A stretch of 64,000 bases of DNA from Eriocheir sinensis (lineage: Eukaryota > Arthropoda > Malacostraca > Decapoda > Varunidae): positions 24,428,540-24,492,539 of the forward strand of contig NC_066517.1 in assembly GCF_024679095.1 (NCBI RefSeq), given 5' to 3'. The notes beneath the pieces were generated by a model that saw only the letters and a program-made list of their open reading frames with translations, was not told where the DNA came from and searched no databases. Shown here in pieces: positions 10,650-17,244 of the stretch; position 1 is the stretch's first letter; every line of letters starts with the position of its first letter. The translations under genes and the position numbers were made by a program.

Positions 10650-10911
10650 GACAGAGAGAGAGAGAGAGAGAGTGAATGTGTGTGTGTGTGTACAAAATCC
10701 ATTATGGTATCAGCCCCTCCAGCATCTCTAACCACTCCTGCCTTTTCAGTCTGAGTGGGTCAAGCGCATGGGCCTGGGCGGCGGCATGATCTGGGCGCTG
10801 GATCTGGACGACTTCAGGAACAGGTGTGGCTGTGAGCCGCACCCGCTGCTGCGCACCATCAACAGGGTCCTTCGTGGCTTCTCCGTGCCAGACCCGAACT
10901 GCCAGCTATGA
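495..10911 (+). CDS. Cht10: Group II (Cht10-type) chitinase, 3' part, 16 exons, 5' partial
   Basis: Secreted endochitinase that hydrolyses beta-1,4 N-acetylglucosamine polymers, in arthropods chiefly during cuticle turnover at moulting. Joined exons 495-674, 1420-1631, 2173-2308, 2763-2905, 3561-3746, 4183-4308, 4987-5161, 5624-6012, 6152-6409, 7013-7181, 7481-7692, 8315-8450, 9135-9277, 9757-9945, 10464-10589 and 10750-10911 keep frame and give 979 visible residues plus stop. Order: GH18 (about residues 4-375), Thr/Pro/Trp linker, CBM14 (477-526), Thr/Arg linker, GH18 (602-975). Both catalytic domains keep DGLDLDWEYP with the proton-donor Glu (E124, E722), MTYDYHG and GGGMIWALDLDDF, so both look active. 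A CBM followed by a C-terminal GH18 matches the end of insect Cht10 as I recall it; Cht10 normally has further GH18/CBM units upstream, so signal peptide and start are expected outside the window. Confidence 0.93.
742..1316 (+). repeat. Intron: A-rich tract and 103-bp tandem array of a SINE-like repeat
   Basis: A/AAT/AGA-rich 742-794. From about 904, four units start TGCCAGGCTCGTAAA at 943, 1046, 1149 and 1251 (spacing 103, 103, 102). The unit is the reverse complement of the core of the dispersed repeat at 12.0, 17.2 and 57.2 kb (GGCATTTCCAGGGGTAG), here internally amplified. Confidence 0.8.
1420..1631 (+). CDS. Cht10: Chitinase exon b: GH18 catalytic exon
   Basis: Acceptor gacag, donor gtaaga. 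Carries the strand-3 motif KVLVAIGGWNDS and the DxxDxDxE active-site motif as DGLDLDWEYP; the Glu of WEYP is the family's acid/base residue. Its 212-bp length equals the matching exon of the second GH18 domain. Confidence 0.94.
1719..1965 (-). mobile_element. TTAA-bounded element, copy 2
   Basis: About 247 bp, left end TTACCCGC (one A lost), right end GGAGTTAA, same orientation and RT remnant as copy 1. The ~50 bp left of it (GAATACATCCACCAAGCAGG onward, from about 1,669) recur just right of it (from about 1,969) with an unoccupied TTAA at about 2,018. Confidence 0.72.
2173..2308 (+). CDS. Cht10: Chitinase exon c of first GH18
   Basis: Acceptor ccccag, donor gtaagg; 136 bp, leaves phase 1. 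Encodes VDCKKGPASDKAGF and LLLSAAVSPSNKVID, a conserved group II segment of the barrel between catalytic motif and strand 6. Confidence 0.92.
2320..2750 (+). repeat. Tandem repeats derived from the intron/exon d acceptor
   Basis: Units beginning TGTCATCG at 2425, 2494, 2563 and 2632 (exact 69-bp spacing), plus longer diverged copies on either side. Each contains a tail like CTCTAAGCTACAATGTCCCG, homologous to the true exon d junction CCCTCAG|GCTACGATGTCC. The intron is therefore mostly decayed copies of the next splice junction. Confidence 0.78.
2763..2905 (+). CDS. Cht10: Chitinase exon d of first GH18 (MTYDYHG motif)
   Basis: Acceptor ccctcag, donor gtaaag; 143 bp. Encodes WIAVMTYDYHG, the third GH18 signature whose Tyr and Asp line the substrate cleft, then KKTGHVAPMYGHPDDD. 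The intron before it is built of decayed copies of this acceptor (see the repeat at 2320-2750). Confidence 0.93.
2925..3045 (+). repeat. Interstitial TTAGG telomere-like tract
   Basis: Uninterrupted TTAGG units at 2925-2949, then degenerate TAGGTT/GAGGTT sequence to about 3,045. TTAGG is the common arthropod telomere repeat. Confidence 0.8.
3099..3133 (-). mobile_element. Truncated end of the TTAA-bounded element
   Basis: TTAACCCATCCGCTGCGATT and a few further bases match the left end of the 249-bp element, then similarity stops. A solo terminus with no right end in view. Confidence 0.65.
3140..3213 (+). pseudogene. Partial copy of chitinase exon e and its acceptor
   Basis: Sequence around AATAATGTGTGAAATCAT, CCTCAG and AACTTCATGATTAACTACTG mirrors the true junction at 3,530-3,590 (AATAATGTGTGATATCGT, AACTTCACCATCAACTACTG). 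Only about 30 coding bases are copied, followed by unrelated sequence. A decayed local duplication that could act as a decoy acceptor. Confidence 0.75.
3561..3746 (+). CDS. Cht10: Chitinase exon e of first GH18
   Basis: Acceptor ctcacag, donor gtgcgg; 62 whole codons. Encodes NFTINYWIDKGADRHKLVMG and PMYGQSFTL, the conserved stretch leading into the alpha/beta insertion, ending GFLAYYE. Confidence 0.92.
3760..4101 (+). repeat. ~20-bp pyrimidine minisatellite and AGG tract
   Basis: Repeats of TTTTCCTTACAGTTTGTCCC and variants to about 4,048; each unit resembles a polypyrimidine tract plus AG acceptor. A (GGA)n run follows at 4,066-4,101, then the true acceptor at 4,181. Confidence 0.8.
4183..4308 (+). 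CDS. Cht10: Chitinase exon f of first GH18
   Basis: Acceptor cccag, donor gtgtgt; 42 whole codons. Encodes ICYKIRTSQWTVVRDP and MGPYAYSGNQWVGFDD, the penultimate barrel strand region that contributes to the substrate cleft. Confidence 0.92.
4530..4745 (-). mobile_element. LINE 3' end (C-terminus of reverse transcriptase ORF)
   Basis: Minus-strand conceptual peptide has NTRGHSKKLRKGR, FPQRNIEVWNRLSEDVVSAK and KSVHNLREKLDKY. This is the conserved C-terminal pattern (FFSxRVVxxWNxLPxxVVxAxSVxxFKxxLD) of CR1/Jockey-like LINE ORF2 proteins. On the plus strand the flank reads TATTTACCTAGTT, a tail motif I associate with decapod LINE copies. Truncated and inactive. Confidence 0.75.
4747..4839 (+). 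repeat. (GT)n followed by (GA)n
   Basis: (GT)14 at 4747-4774, then an AG-dinucleotide run to 4839, inside the intron before exon g. Confidence 0.95.
4987..5161 (+). CDS. Cht10: Chitinase exon g: end of first GH18
   Basis: Acceptor tttcag, donor gtgagt, phase 1 at the end. Encodes GLGGGMIWALDLDDFRNRCG, the strand-8 motif with the conserved Trp at the base of the active site, then the domain's C-terminal Cys-containing tail and the start of the linker. Confidence 0.92.
5162..5623 (+). other. Intron with two ~88-bp repeat units
   Basis: GTGCCACATGTAGAGCAGGA (about 5,250) and ATGCCATTGTAGAGTAGGAT (about 5,338) mark two similar purine-rich units. The remainder is unique; nothing coding seen. Confidence 0.6.
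5624..6012 (+). CDS. Cht10: Chitinase exon h: linker repeats and most of CBM14
   Basis: Acceptor ctctgcag; 130 codons counting the split one. The linker has a 12-residue unit of the form QPSSTAATPAPW repeated about three times by a 36-bp coding minisatellite (about 5,713-5,826), rich in Thr/Ser and probably O-glycosylated. It then begins the chitin-binding domain at Cys 477, with TKYYRCVHG and four of its six cysteines. Donor gtgggc. Confidence 0.9.
6152..6409 (+). CDS. Cht10: Chitinase exon i: end of CBM14 and second linker
   Basis: Acceptor attcag; 86 whole codons. Supplies the last two CBM14 cysteines (KICDWAARVKC); spacing over the domain is C-11-C-5-C-9-C-12-C-7-C, the six-cysteine pattern of peritrophin-A domains. 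The rest is a Thr/Pro/Arg linker with tandem RYTTRPTT-like units, ending TGYK just before the next GH18. Confidence 0.9.
6410..7012 (+). other. Intron between second linker and last GH18
   Basis: Pyrimidine-rich unique sequence with GACCTCA-type short repeats near 6,450-6,520. No element or exon recognised. Confidence 0.6.
7013..7181 (+). CDS. Cht10: Chitinase exon j: start of last GH18 domain
   Basis: Acceptor cctcag, donor gtgagt. Encodes VVCYFTNWAWYRQGAGKY and CTHIVYGFAVLDG, closely matching exon a; the preceding exon supplies the Lys that completes the strand. Confidence 0.93.
7218..7440 (+). repeat. Intronic ~130-bp duplication with (AGG)n
   Basis: GTTTGTCTCTGTACGTA near 7,226 and GTTTGTCTCTGTACATA near 7,359 each lead into GAAGAG(G/A)CAGTA and an AGG/ATG trinucleotide run, so a unit is duplicated in the intron before exon k. 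Confidence 0.7.
7481..7692 (+). CDS. Cht10: Chitinase exon k: catalytic exon of last GH18
   Basis: Acceptor cggcag, donor gtgagg; 212 bp, identical in length to exon b. Contains KVTLAIGGWNDS and DGLDLDWEYP with the catalytic Glu (E722 of the visible protein). Confidence 0.94.
7700..8165 (+). repeat. ~51-bp minisatellite interrupted by an element
   Basis: Units of the form AGTGTGGGTTGTTAAAGGCA / TTCTTATAGT lie on both sides of the element at 7,852-8,098. One unit has an empty TTAA at 7,770 followed by AAGTGTGGG, the same bases that follow the right TTAA of the inserted element. Confidence 0.75.
7852..8098 (-). mobile_element. TTAA-bounded element, copy 3
   Basis: 247 bp from TTAACCC to GGGTTAA with intact TTAA at both ends. 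Minus strand carries the RT remnant (LQEDITMLQEWNKTWLLQF, EKCS). Inserted in the ~51-bp minisatellite. Confidence 0.78.
8315..8450 (+). CDS. Cht10: Chitinase exon l of last GH18
   Basis: Acceptor ttcag, donor gtgagg; 136 bp as in exon c. Encodes VDCKKGPASDKQGF and LLLSAAVSPSYKVIE. Confidence 0.92.
8460..8905 (+). repeat. 148-bp pyrimidine-rich tandem array
   Basis: TTCTTGTCTA recurs at 8521, 8669 and 8817, exactly 148 bp apart, with long shared context (CATCCTTTCACTTTCCTCAT). Three units in the intron before exon m. Confidence 0.88.
9135..9277 (+). CDS. Cht10: Chitinase exon m of last GH18 (MTYDYHG motif)
   Basis: Acceptor cccgaag, donor gtgagt; 143 bp as in exon d. Encodes YFDWIAVMTYDYHGHW and KKTGHVAPMYAHPDDDE. 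Confidence 0.92.
9278..9756 (+). other. Intron with ~72-bp repeats
   Basis: Three units around (C/T)TGAA(A/G)(C/T)ATTATACCA near 9,464, 9,538 and 9,611, each followed by AAACTTCATCTCTC-like sequence. The rest is unique and T-rich near the acceptor. Confidence 0.7.
9757..9945 (+). CDS. Cht10: Chitinase exon n of last GH18
   Basis: Acceptor ctgcag, donor gtgagt; 63 codons, one more than exon e. Encodes NSTIHLWLQKGADPKKLILG, PLYGQSFGLGW and GFLAYYE. Confidence 0.92.
10166..10414 (-). mobile_element. TTAA-bounded element, copy 4 (best preserved)
   Basis: 249 bp, TTAACCCGTCCGCTGCGATT at the left, CAAGGGGTTAA at the right. Minus strand open across DFLQEDITKLQEWNKKWLLQ, EEKCKVMHLGKG and EKDLGACVT. 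Least decayed of the four copies. Confidence 0.8.
10464..10589 (+). CDS. Cht10: Chitinase exon o of last GH18
   Basis: Acceptor cccaag, 42 codons as in exon f, encoding GGGWTVVRDPAGRMGPYAYS and QWVSFDD. The donor gtgaga runs straight into a (GA)n tract. Confidence 0.92.
10590..10749 (+). repeat. (GA)n grown from the exon o donor
   Basis: GTGAGAGAGAGA begins at the 5' splice site and the dinucleotide run continues, with two CAGA interruptions, to about 10,690, followed by a short (GT)n. Confidence 0.95.
10750..10911 (+). CDS. Cht10: Chitinase terminal exon p
   Basis: Acceptor ttttcag. Encodes GLGGGMIWALDLDDFRNRCG, then CEPHPLLRTINRVLRG and a short tail ending NCQL before TGA. No CBM follows, so the protein ends on a catalytic domain. 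Confidence 0.93.
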   Translation, partial: SEWVKRMGLGGGMIWALDLDDFRNRCGCEPHPLLRTINRVLRGFSVPDPNCQL

Positions 10912-11850
10912 TGACCGCACACACGCCTTCACACACACGACCACACCCACAGATGCTCTCAAAACTTTATGAGGGAAGACAGAGCACATTCGTCTTGGTC
11001 TGTGAAATGGTTACAGTCTAAATTTGTCCCCGCTGTAAAATATGATAACTTCTAAAAAGAATAATGAATTTCACAAATCAGTAAGATATTCAAGGCAGAA
11101 AATGACATTGGGGTGAAAGGACTTGCTCAAAGCATTGTAAAAGTCTTTGAAGCCTAAAGAAAAATGTAAAAAGTGTGCTGTAAAATTGTAATAAGGTTTT
11201 TAGCTTTCCTATCAGCTGAATCTTTTCTGTTGATTATCGAAGCAGAATAAGAAGCCCAGGGGCTGGATGTTCAAAGCCTGCCATGGTGCTGCATCTCAGT
11301 GTGGGTGCCAGGCAGTGACCAGGCTCACACACAGGACACGGAGGCTGACATGTTAGTAAAAGTTCTGGCCTGTGTGTCCTGGCTGGTGAGGGCTGTCTAG
11401 AGTACCCCACACCTGCCCTGTGACACCTCGTGGTTGACTTGGTAACCTCAGACACACACACATACATACACACATGAAGGTTCAGGTGTCTCAGGGTTCA
11501 GGGTGAGGCACGGCAGCTGAGTAATCATGTGTGTGTGTGTGTGTTTGTGTGTGGAGCCAAGCTGGGGTGAAGATTCTGGCTGTGAGTGGATCAAGGCCTG
11601 AGTGAGCCATGACTTCACAGGGCTGTCTGAGTGTCCAGCTCCCGCCCCAAGCTCTCTCCTCAGCCTTGCAAGGCTGGCACTCACTGCGCTGGCTACAATA
11701 CTTGGCCTGCCATTGTTATTTTTTTATTATTTATTGTTATTTTGCTTCCTTAGCTGACATTGCTGTATTGCTAGTTGTGTATTGGGCACAAGTACAGCTC
11801 CTGTGGCATTATCACTGATGTTATTTATCAATAAAAGAATATAAAAACCA
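10912..11850 (+). other. Chitinase 3' untranslated region (inferred)
   Basis: From the TGA to just past the AATAAA at 11,830. Mostly unique, with short (AC)n and (GT)n runs at 11,453 and 11,527. No other poly(A) signal followed by a better context was seen before it. Confidence 0.55.
11830..11835 (+). terminator. Poly(A) signal of the chitinase gene
   Basis: AATAAA inside TTATTTATCAATAAAAG, followed about 40 bases later by T/G-rich sequence. A first AATAA-like motif lies near 11,065 but lacks the full hexamer. Confidence 0.6.
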
Positions 11851-11889
11851 TGGCTAGTTATGATTTCTATTCGTTGCATCCCTCACAGT

Positions 11890-11961
11890 GCTGCCGGTGC
11901 TCAACACACCTTAAGGAACCCTCCGTCTGGTGCTGAACCCAAGACTCCGTGCCTGGGCAAG
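11890..11961 (+). other. Exon-like segment downstream of chitinase
   Basis: Bounded by CCCTCACAG and GTAAGAAC, strong acceptor and donor strings 72 bp apart, and open in one frame (AAGAQHTLRNPPSG). It could be an internal exon of an unannotated plus-strand transcript or chance. No protein family recognised. Confidence 0.25.
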
Positions 11962-12014
11962 GTAAGAACCACAGGGGGAGGGAGTGGTGTTCCAGATATA
12001 ATTATAAAGGGGCA

Positions 12015-12165
12015 GTATTTTTAAGCATTTCGGGCTCAAGTACACGTATTTGACAAGGCGTTCGTAGGAGTTTTGGGCATTTCCAGGGGTACTTTTATGA
12101 CCCCGGTGGTAGGCTGACCCTTCTTCTGTACCATCAACTTAAAGGGTCGTATTAAACATCATTTT
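12015..12165 (+). mobile_element. SINE-like dispersed repeat, single copy
   Basis: Contains GACAAGGCGTTCGTAGGAGT and GGGCATTTCCAGGGGTAC and ATGACCCCGGTGGTAG, the same family as 17,245-18,325 and 57,243-57,428. Short, non-coding, no intact tRNA head seen. Confidence 0.7.
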
Positions 12166-12600
12166 GCCTCTTAGAGATCAAAAGGCTACTGGTAAAGCTT
12201 AGGTATTATTTAATGGGCCCAGTATGGTTAGTAGATATCTCTTCTTCAGGGTTTTTGTTTAGCCCCGGGTCTTTCGCGCCGTAAAAAAAGTCATATCTAT
12301 CAAGATGTCAGAAAAATAACCTTATATCTCTCTTTGGGGAAGTTTACAGCTATGGCAACTGCGTGTTTTGGGTCCTCCCTTCTCCTTTGTTGTTTTACTT
12401 GCAACAATAAACAATCAATCAATCAATCTTATTTTTGGGAACTTTGTCTCTGGGAACTGCGTGTCGTAAGTGTTCCAGGGTTTGTTCAGCCCCGGGTCTT
12501 CCGCGCTGCATAAAAAGTCATATATGTCAAGTAGTCAATAAAAAATTAACTTCTATCACGGTGGGACCAATAATTGAGTAGGTACACCACACCTTCATTG
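12166..12600 (+). repeat. Imperfect ~230-bp-spaced duplication
   Basis: AGCCCCGGGTCTTTCGCGCC at about 12,260 and AGCCCCGGGTCTTCCGCGCT at about 12,491 each precede TAAAAAAAGTCATAT-like sequence. An (AATC)n run lies at 12,407-12,428. Confidence 0.65.
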
Positions 12601-12674
12601 GTCAGCTTGTCAGTTTGTCATTTGTCAGTGCGCAAGAGGCTGCTGGAGGGAGGCCCAGCATACCCCAGGGCGCC

Positions 12675-12792
12675 ATGAGGGGTGGCTACTTCGCGTGTCG
12701 CTGTTCTTTGTGCCGTGAATCGCGCGTAACCCACTTAATCCACTTTACAACGACGACCCGAGGAGCTGCCCATAGCCACCGTCATCCTAAAG
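12675..12792 (+). CDS. Possible first coding exon, unknown gene
   Basis: ATG at 12,675 after GGGCGCC opens MRGGYFACRCSLCRES and reaches a good donor AAAG|GTAAGCAG at 12,793 (39 codons plus one base). A TCAGT initiator-like string lies near 12,625. The island is unique sequence among repeats, but no continuing exon was found and the peptide matches nothing I know. Confidence 0.2.
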
Positions 12793-13149
12793 GTAAGCAG
12801 ATACATCGCTTCTCTGTGTTCATGAGGGAATGGGACTCGATTAAGGTGAACAGGCGGTAAGCTTACGTGGGGTGCGGGGGAGGCAGAGGGTAAACAAACG
12901 GGCGGTGTTGCCATTCTCTTGCTTCCCATACCTTATATTGCGCATTGGAGGCAACCTGGTAATCTAAAGGATGAATTTAGGGAGATGAGAAGTATATAGT
13001 AGGTGGAGAAGGAGGGAGTAGAGAGACGGAGTGGAGAGATGAAGAGATGGAGTTGGAGATGAAGGGAGGGTGTTCGGAGGTGGACGAGAGGGTTGTCAGA
13101 GAGAGAGAGAGAGGGGGGGGGGGTAAAGGAGGAGGTGTAGGTATGACTG

Positions 13150-13225
13150 GCAGACAATCCGAGCGGTGGTGCTTCGGTTTATCCACTTATGAATCGTTCC
13201 GAGCCGGGGTTCGAACTGGGCCGAA
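13150..13225 (+). ncRNA. tRNA-like fragment, probable SINE head
   Basis: CCGAGCGGTGG at 13,159 and GGTTCGAAC at 13,208 resemble A-box and B-box of a tRNA(Ser)-type promoter. The intervening sequence does not fold as a normal anticodon arm, so a pseudogene or SINE is more likely than a tRNA gene. Confidence 0.3.
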
Positions 13226-13229
13226 GCGG

Positions 13230-13317
13230 ACGAACAAGATTTAACGGCTATTGACTTGCTGGTCCATGGTGCGTGTTTGTGAATTTAATAATTAACTATT
13301 CTTTATATTATTACTCA

Positions 13318-13410
<93 letters not shown>

Positions 13411-13560
13411 CACTACTACAGTTACCACCACCACCACCACCACTACTACTACTACTACTGCTACTACTACTACTACTACTACTACTATAATAATAGAAAA
13501 AGACAGGGCAAGTTCTTAAGATTCCCACACACACACCCAGACAAAAAAGAAAAAAAAAAG
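13230..13560 (+). repeat. (TAC)n microsatellite
   Basis: TAC/CTA triplets from 13,315 to 13,488, with CCA interruptions at about 13,425-13,442, then an A-rich end. The long Tyr or Ser open frames here are repeat translations. Confidence 0.95.
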
Positions 13561-13744
13561 AAAAAGAAAAACGAGAGTAAATCCGCTTAACTCCGCTGCT
13601 TCTAAATACAGACCAATTATATATTAAAAAGAAAAAAAAATCCTGCCAGACTGTTTATTAGCGTTGGTAACATTCCTGCCTCGCCGCCCTTGTTCTTAGC
13701 TGCAATTCCACCGCCCAGATGATTACCACGGCGCCATGTTTAAA

Positions 13745-13939
13745 GAATTAGTGTGTGTGTGTGACGGTGCTGGCGGCAGGGAAATGGCATGGCTGTGGTG
13801 GTGGTGGTGGTGGATTAGGTGGTGGTGGTGGTATTGGTGGTGGTATGACATGACGGGAAGGTGTAATTGTTAATCTCTTGGTGGTGGTGGTGGTGGTGAT
13901 AGTGGTGGTGGTGGTGGTTGTTGTTGATGCTGACACACA

Positions 13940-13986
<47 letters not shown>
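13745..13986 (+). repeat. (GGT)n and (TC)n tracts
   Basis: GTG triplets 13,794-13,926, broken by short unique words, then a (TC)n run at 13,941-13,986. Confidence 0.93.
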
Positions 13987-13990
<4 letters not shown>

Positions 13991-14111
13991 GCTATGCATG
14001 TCTATTCCCTGAGCAAACTTAACCTCACCTCACCTAACCAACAGCTCCACGCGGCTTAGTTTTTACAGCTGGAAATTAGACAGTGCGCGGGGCTGTATAT
14101 TACCTGGCTCA

Positions 14112-14156
14112 GACGCCGCCCCTTCCCCACCTTGCCCCGCCCCGCCCCGCCCCGCC
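14112..14156 (+). repeat. C4G pentamer run
   Basis: CCCCG repeated from 14,135 to 14,156. The minus strand is (GGGGC)n, able to form G-quadruplex and matching GC-box consensus. No adjacent gene start was found; 14,160-14,500 is unique, low-complexity-poor sequence. Confidence 0.7.
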
Positions 14157-14509
14157 AGTGTTACCAGATAATCCTACTCAGCACCTCAGCACACTTAACA
14201 TTTTCCCTGTTTCTGACCTAAAATTATCGCAAAAAAACATCAACAGTCATCGATAAGTATAAGTGAATGTCGTTATATAAGTGTGAGTACGATAGTTTTT
14301 GGTCAGGAGTCGGGAAGTGCAAGATGCTGAACACGATAATCTGGTGATGTCGTTCTCACACTGTGTAATTTATGCCCGTATGTTGCTCGTGTGTTGCTGT
14401 CCGCCACGCCTGCATTATGTTGCGCGGTGTTGCGTTATTATTTTTTTTGGTCTGTGGCTTTATACGAGGTGGTTATTGTTGTTGTTGTTGTTGTTGGGGT
14501 TAGGGCGTT

Positions 14510-15165
14510 GATGTTTTTTTTTTTATTTTTTTATTTTTTTAGTTTTTTTCCTTGCTCAGCTTTGCCTAATCATCCACCGCTGCACCATTTTTTGTTAGGC
14601 CTATGTGGTTTTATTTTTTTCTCCTGTATTCTTTTCTTTTTTCTTTTTTCTTATTATTTTTCTCTCATTCATTCTTCTATTTTTTATTATCTTTCTTTTT
14701 CTTCTTCTTCTTATTTTTCTTATCCTTATTTCTTCTTCTCATGCACTTTTCTTTTTCCCTCTTCCTTTTTTTTCCTTCTTTTTCTTCTTATTAATATTCT
14801 TATCCTTATTTCTTCTCATCCATCCCTTTATTCGTGTTTTTCTTTCTTCTTTTTCTCTTTTTCCTATCATTTTTATTTTTCATATTCTTATTATCATTAT
14901 TTCTTATTATATTTCTATTTCTATTCTATTTCTTATTCTATTCCTATTATTCTATTTCTATTTCTGTTTCTTATTCTATTTCTATTCTTTTTCTATTTCT
15001 AATTCTATTTCTATTATCTCTTTCTTATTCTATTTCTATTCTATTTCTATTTCTTATTCTATTTCTATTATTCTATTTCTGTTATCTCTATTTCTCATTC
15101 TATTATTTCTATTCTTATTATCATCATTTTCCTTATCATCTTTACCGTTTCCTGTTAACCTAAGA
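14510..15165 (+). repeat. Pyrimidine block with TATTTC hexamers
   Basis: T/C-only stretches; 14,905-15,115 is a hexamer-like array of TATTTC/TATTCT. The hydrophobic Phe/Leu/Ser open frames are artefacts of this composition. Confidence 0.9.
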
Positions 15166-15258
15166 CGAACCTTCACACACACACAAGGTCTAAACTTCAC
15201 TAAACTTCACCGTTCAATATAACTTACGATGGTTGAAAATTGTTTGTGGTGGCGGGCG

Positions 15259-15312
15259 GGACTGAACGTGGGTCCTCCTGGTCGCCGCACCCGCACACCG
15301 ACCACTCAGTCT
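15259..15312 (-). ncRNA. tRNA-like SINE head
   Basis: On the minus strand TGAGTGGTCGG (A-box-like) is followed by GCGACCAGGAGGACC and CGTTCAGTCC (B-box-like), the arrangement of a tRNA-derived SINE promoter. It lacks a full acceptor stem. Confidence 0.4.
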
Positions 15313-15377
15313 CTGTCCTTTGGCGGTCGGAAGCTCTGTACCTTTATCTCCGTCCTTTCATCTGCTCATTCGTCCTT

Positions 15378-15379
<2 letters not shown>

Positions 15380-15427
<48 letters not shown>

Positions 15428-15555
15428 TACATTTATCTCCCTTTTTTTATGTATTTTCTTTTCCTTTCTCATTCTTTTCCTTCTTTTATATTATTTTTCT
15501 CCATTTTTTGTGTTACTCTTTTTTTTCTTTTATCCTAAGAGCCCTCACTGTCTGC

Positions 15556-15604
<49 letters not shown>

Positions 15605-15628
15605 GAAGTTGATTGATTTCTCTGTCTA

Positions 15629-15685
<57 letters not shown>
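15380..15685 (+). repeat. (TC)n, then inverted (GT)n / (AC)n pair
   Basis: (TC)n 15,380-15,422; (GT)n 15,559-15,603 and (AC)n 15,631-15,685 are mutually complementary across a 27-nt spacer. Confidence 0.93.
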
Positions 15686-15689
<4 letters not shown>

Positions 15690-15804
15690 CTGCTCGGGTA
15701 TATTCGCTTTTCAGTATATCGTCATATTTTCCGAATTATCAACCTGACGCATGTACGTATATTGCCCTTCATTGGCCGCCTTGCAATTACATTTCAGACT
15801 CGAG

Positions 15805-15810
<6 letters not shown>

Positions 15811-15869
<59 letters not shown>

Positions 15870-16410
15870 GTGGATGGGTGAAGGAAGAGGAGAGGAGAGA
15901 GAGGATGGAAAGGGAGTAGGAAGGGAAAGATAAGGTGAAGGGAGGAAGGGAGAGAAAGAGAGAACGAATGAAAAGGAAGGAAGGGAGGAACAGAGAGGAT
16001 GATAGAAGTGGGTGAAGGAAGGGAGAGAAGGAGAGAAAGGAGAGAATTGGAGGAAAAAGGGAGAGAATAAAGGATAAAAATGAGCTGAACGGTGGAAGAA
16101 AAAGGAGAGAAAGGAAGGAAGGAAGGAAGGAAGAGAGAGGGTGAAGGAAGGGAGAAAAGGAGAGAAAGGAGAGAAATGGAGGAAGAAAGGAAAGATGAAG
16201 GGAGAAAGGGAAAGGAAAAGAGAACAAAAAGGAGCTGAACGGAGGAAGGAGATAAAGAAAAGGATGGAAAGGGAGCAGAAAAGGACGGAATGAAGGAAGG
16301 GAGAGAGAGAGAGAGGGTGTGTGATTTGGATGAATAGACGGAAAAAAGGGAGGGAGAGGGAAGGAAGGAAGGGAGGAAAAAAAAAAGTGGAGGAGGAATT
16401 AATAGAGCAG
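15811..16410 (+). repeat. (GA)n and homopurine block
   Basis: (GA)n 15,811-15,865, followed by about 500 bp of nearly pure A/G built from GGAAGGAAGGGAGAGAA-type units. Confidence 0.92.
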
Positions 16411-16421
16411 TATTGTAAAAG

Positions 16422-16689
16422 CCTCCTCCTCCTCCTCCTCCTCCTCCTCCTCCTCCTCTCCTCCTCCTCCTCCTATTTCCTCTCCTCCTCCTCTTCTCCC
16501 TCCCTATCTCCACACGTGCCGAGTTCGCTCCTCGATATAACCAAACCCTGAGTTGTTAATATGAGAAATTCCTGGTTTGGGATAGGCGGGGGGTGGGGGG
16601 TGGGGGTGGGTGGGGGGGAGGGAGGGGGAGGGGGGGATTTTCATTATTAGCAAAGGAGACACGTGGATCTATTTTTAAGGGGTTCCATA

Positions 16690-16765
<76 letters not shown>

Positions 16766-17145
16766 TGTTATTCCTTTATTCTAAGTTCGTTTCCTATTTC
16801 CTATTCCTTTATTCCTGGCTCATTTCTTATTCCCATTCCTTCATTTCTAGTTCATTGCTTATTCCCATTGCTTCATTCCCAGTCAAGTTTTTTCATTGCT
16901 TATTCCCATTCCTTCATTCCTAGTTTATTTTTTATTTCCATTCCTTCATTCCTAGTTTATTTTTTATTTCCATTCCTTCATTTCTAGTTCATTGCTTATT
17001 CCTATTCCTTCGTTCACAGTCAATTTCTTCATTTCTTATTTCCTTTCCTTCATTCCTTGCTCATTTCTCATTTCTTATTTCCTTTCCTTCATTCCTTGCT
17101 CATCTCTCATTTCTATCTCTATTCATAAATATCTAGGGACAGTTT
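16422..17145 (+). repeat. (CTC)n, G-rich run, (AC)n and TTCCTTCATTCC minisatellite
   Basis: (CTC)n 16,422-16,499; G-runs 16,587-16,637; (AC)n 16,691-16,762; then ~30-45 bp units with ATTCCTTCATTCCTAGTT to about 17,110. Confidence 0.9.
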
Positions 17146-17244
17146 TCACTCTTTTTTTTCACCTCTTTGTGATTCTCAGCGTGAAAAAATAAACCTCCGG
17201 AAGCATGAAGCAGAAAATCACAACGTCATATTCTTAAACATTTT

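Noticed and set aside
13150..13225. Functional tRNA(Ser) gene
   Set aside because: Only box-like motifs are present; no acceptor stem or anticodon arm of normal geometry could be drawn.
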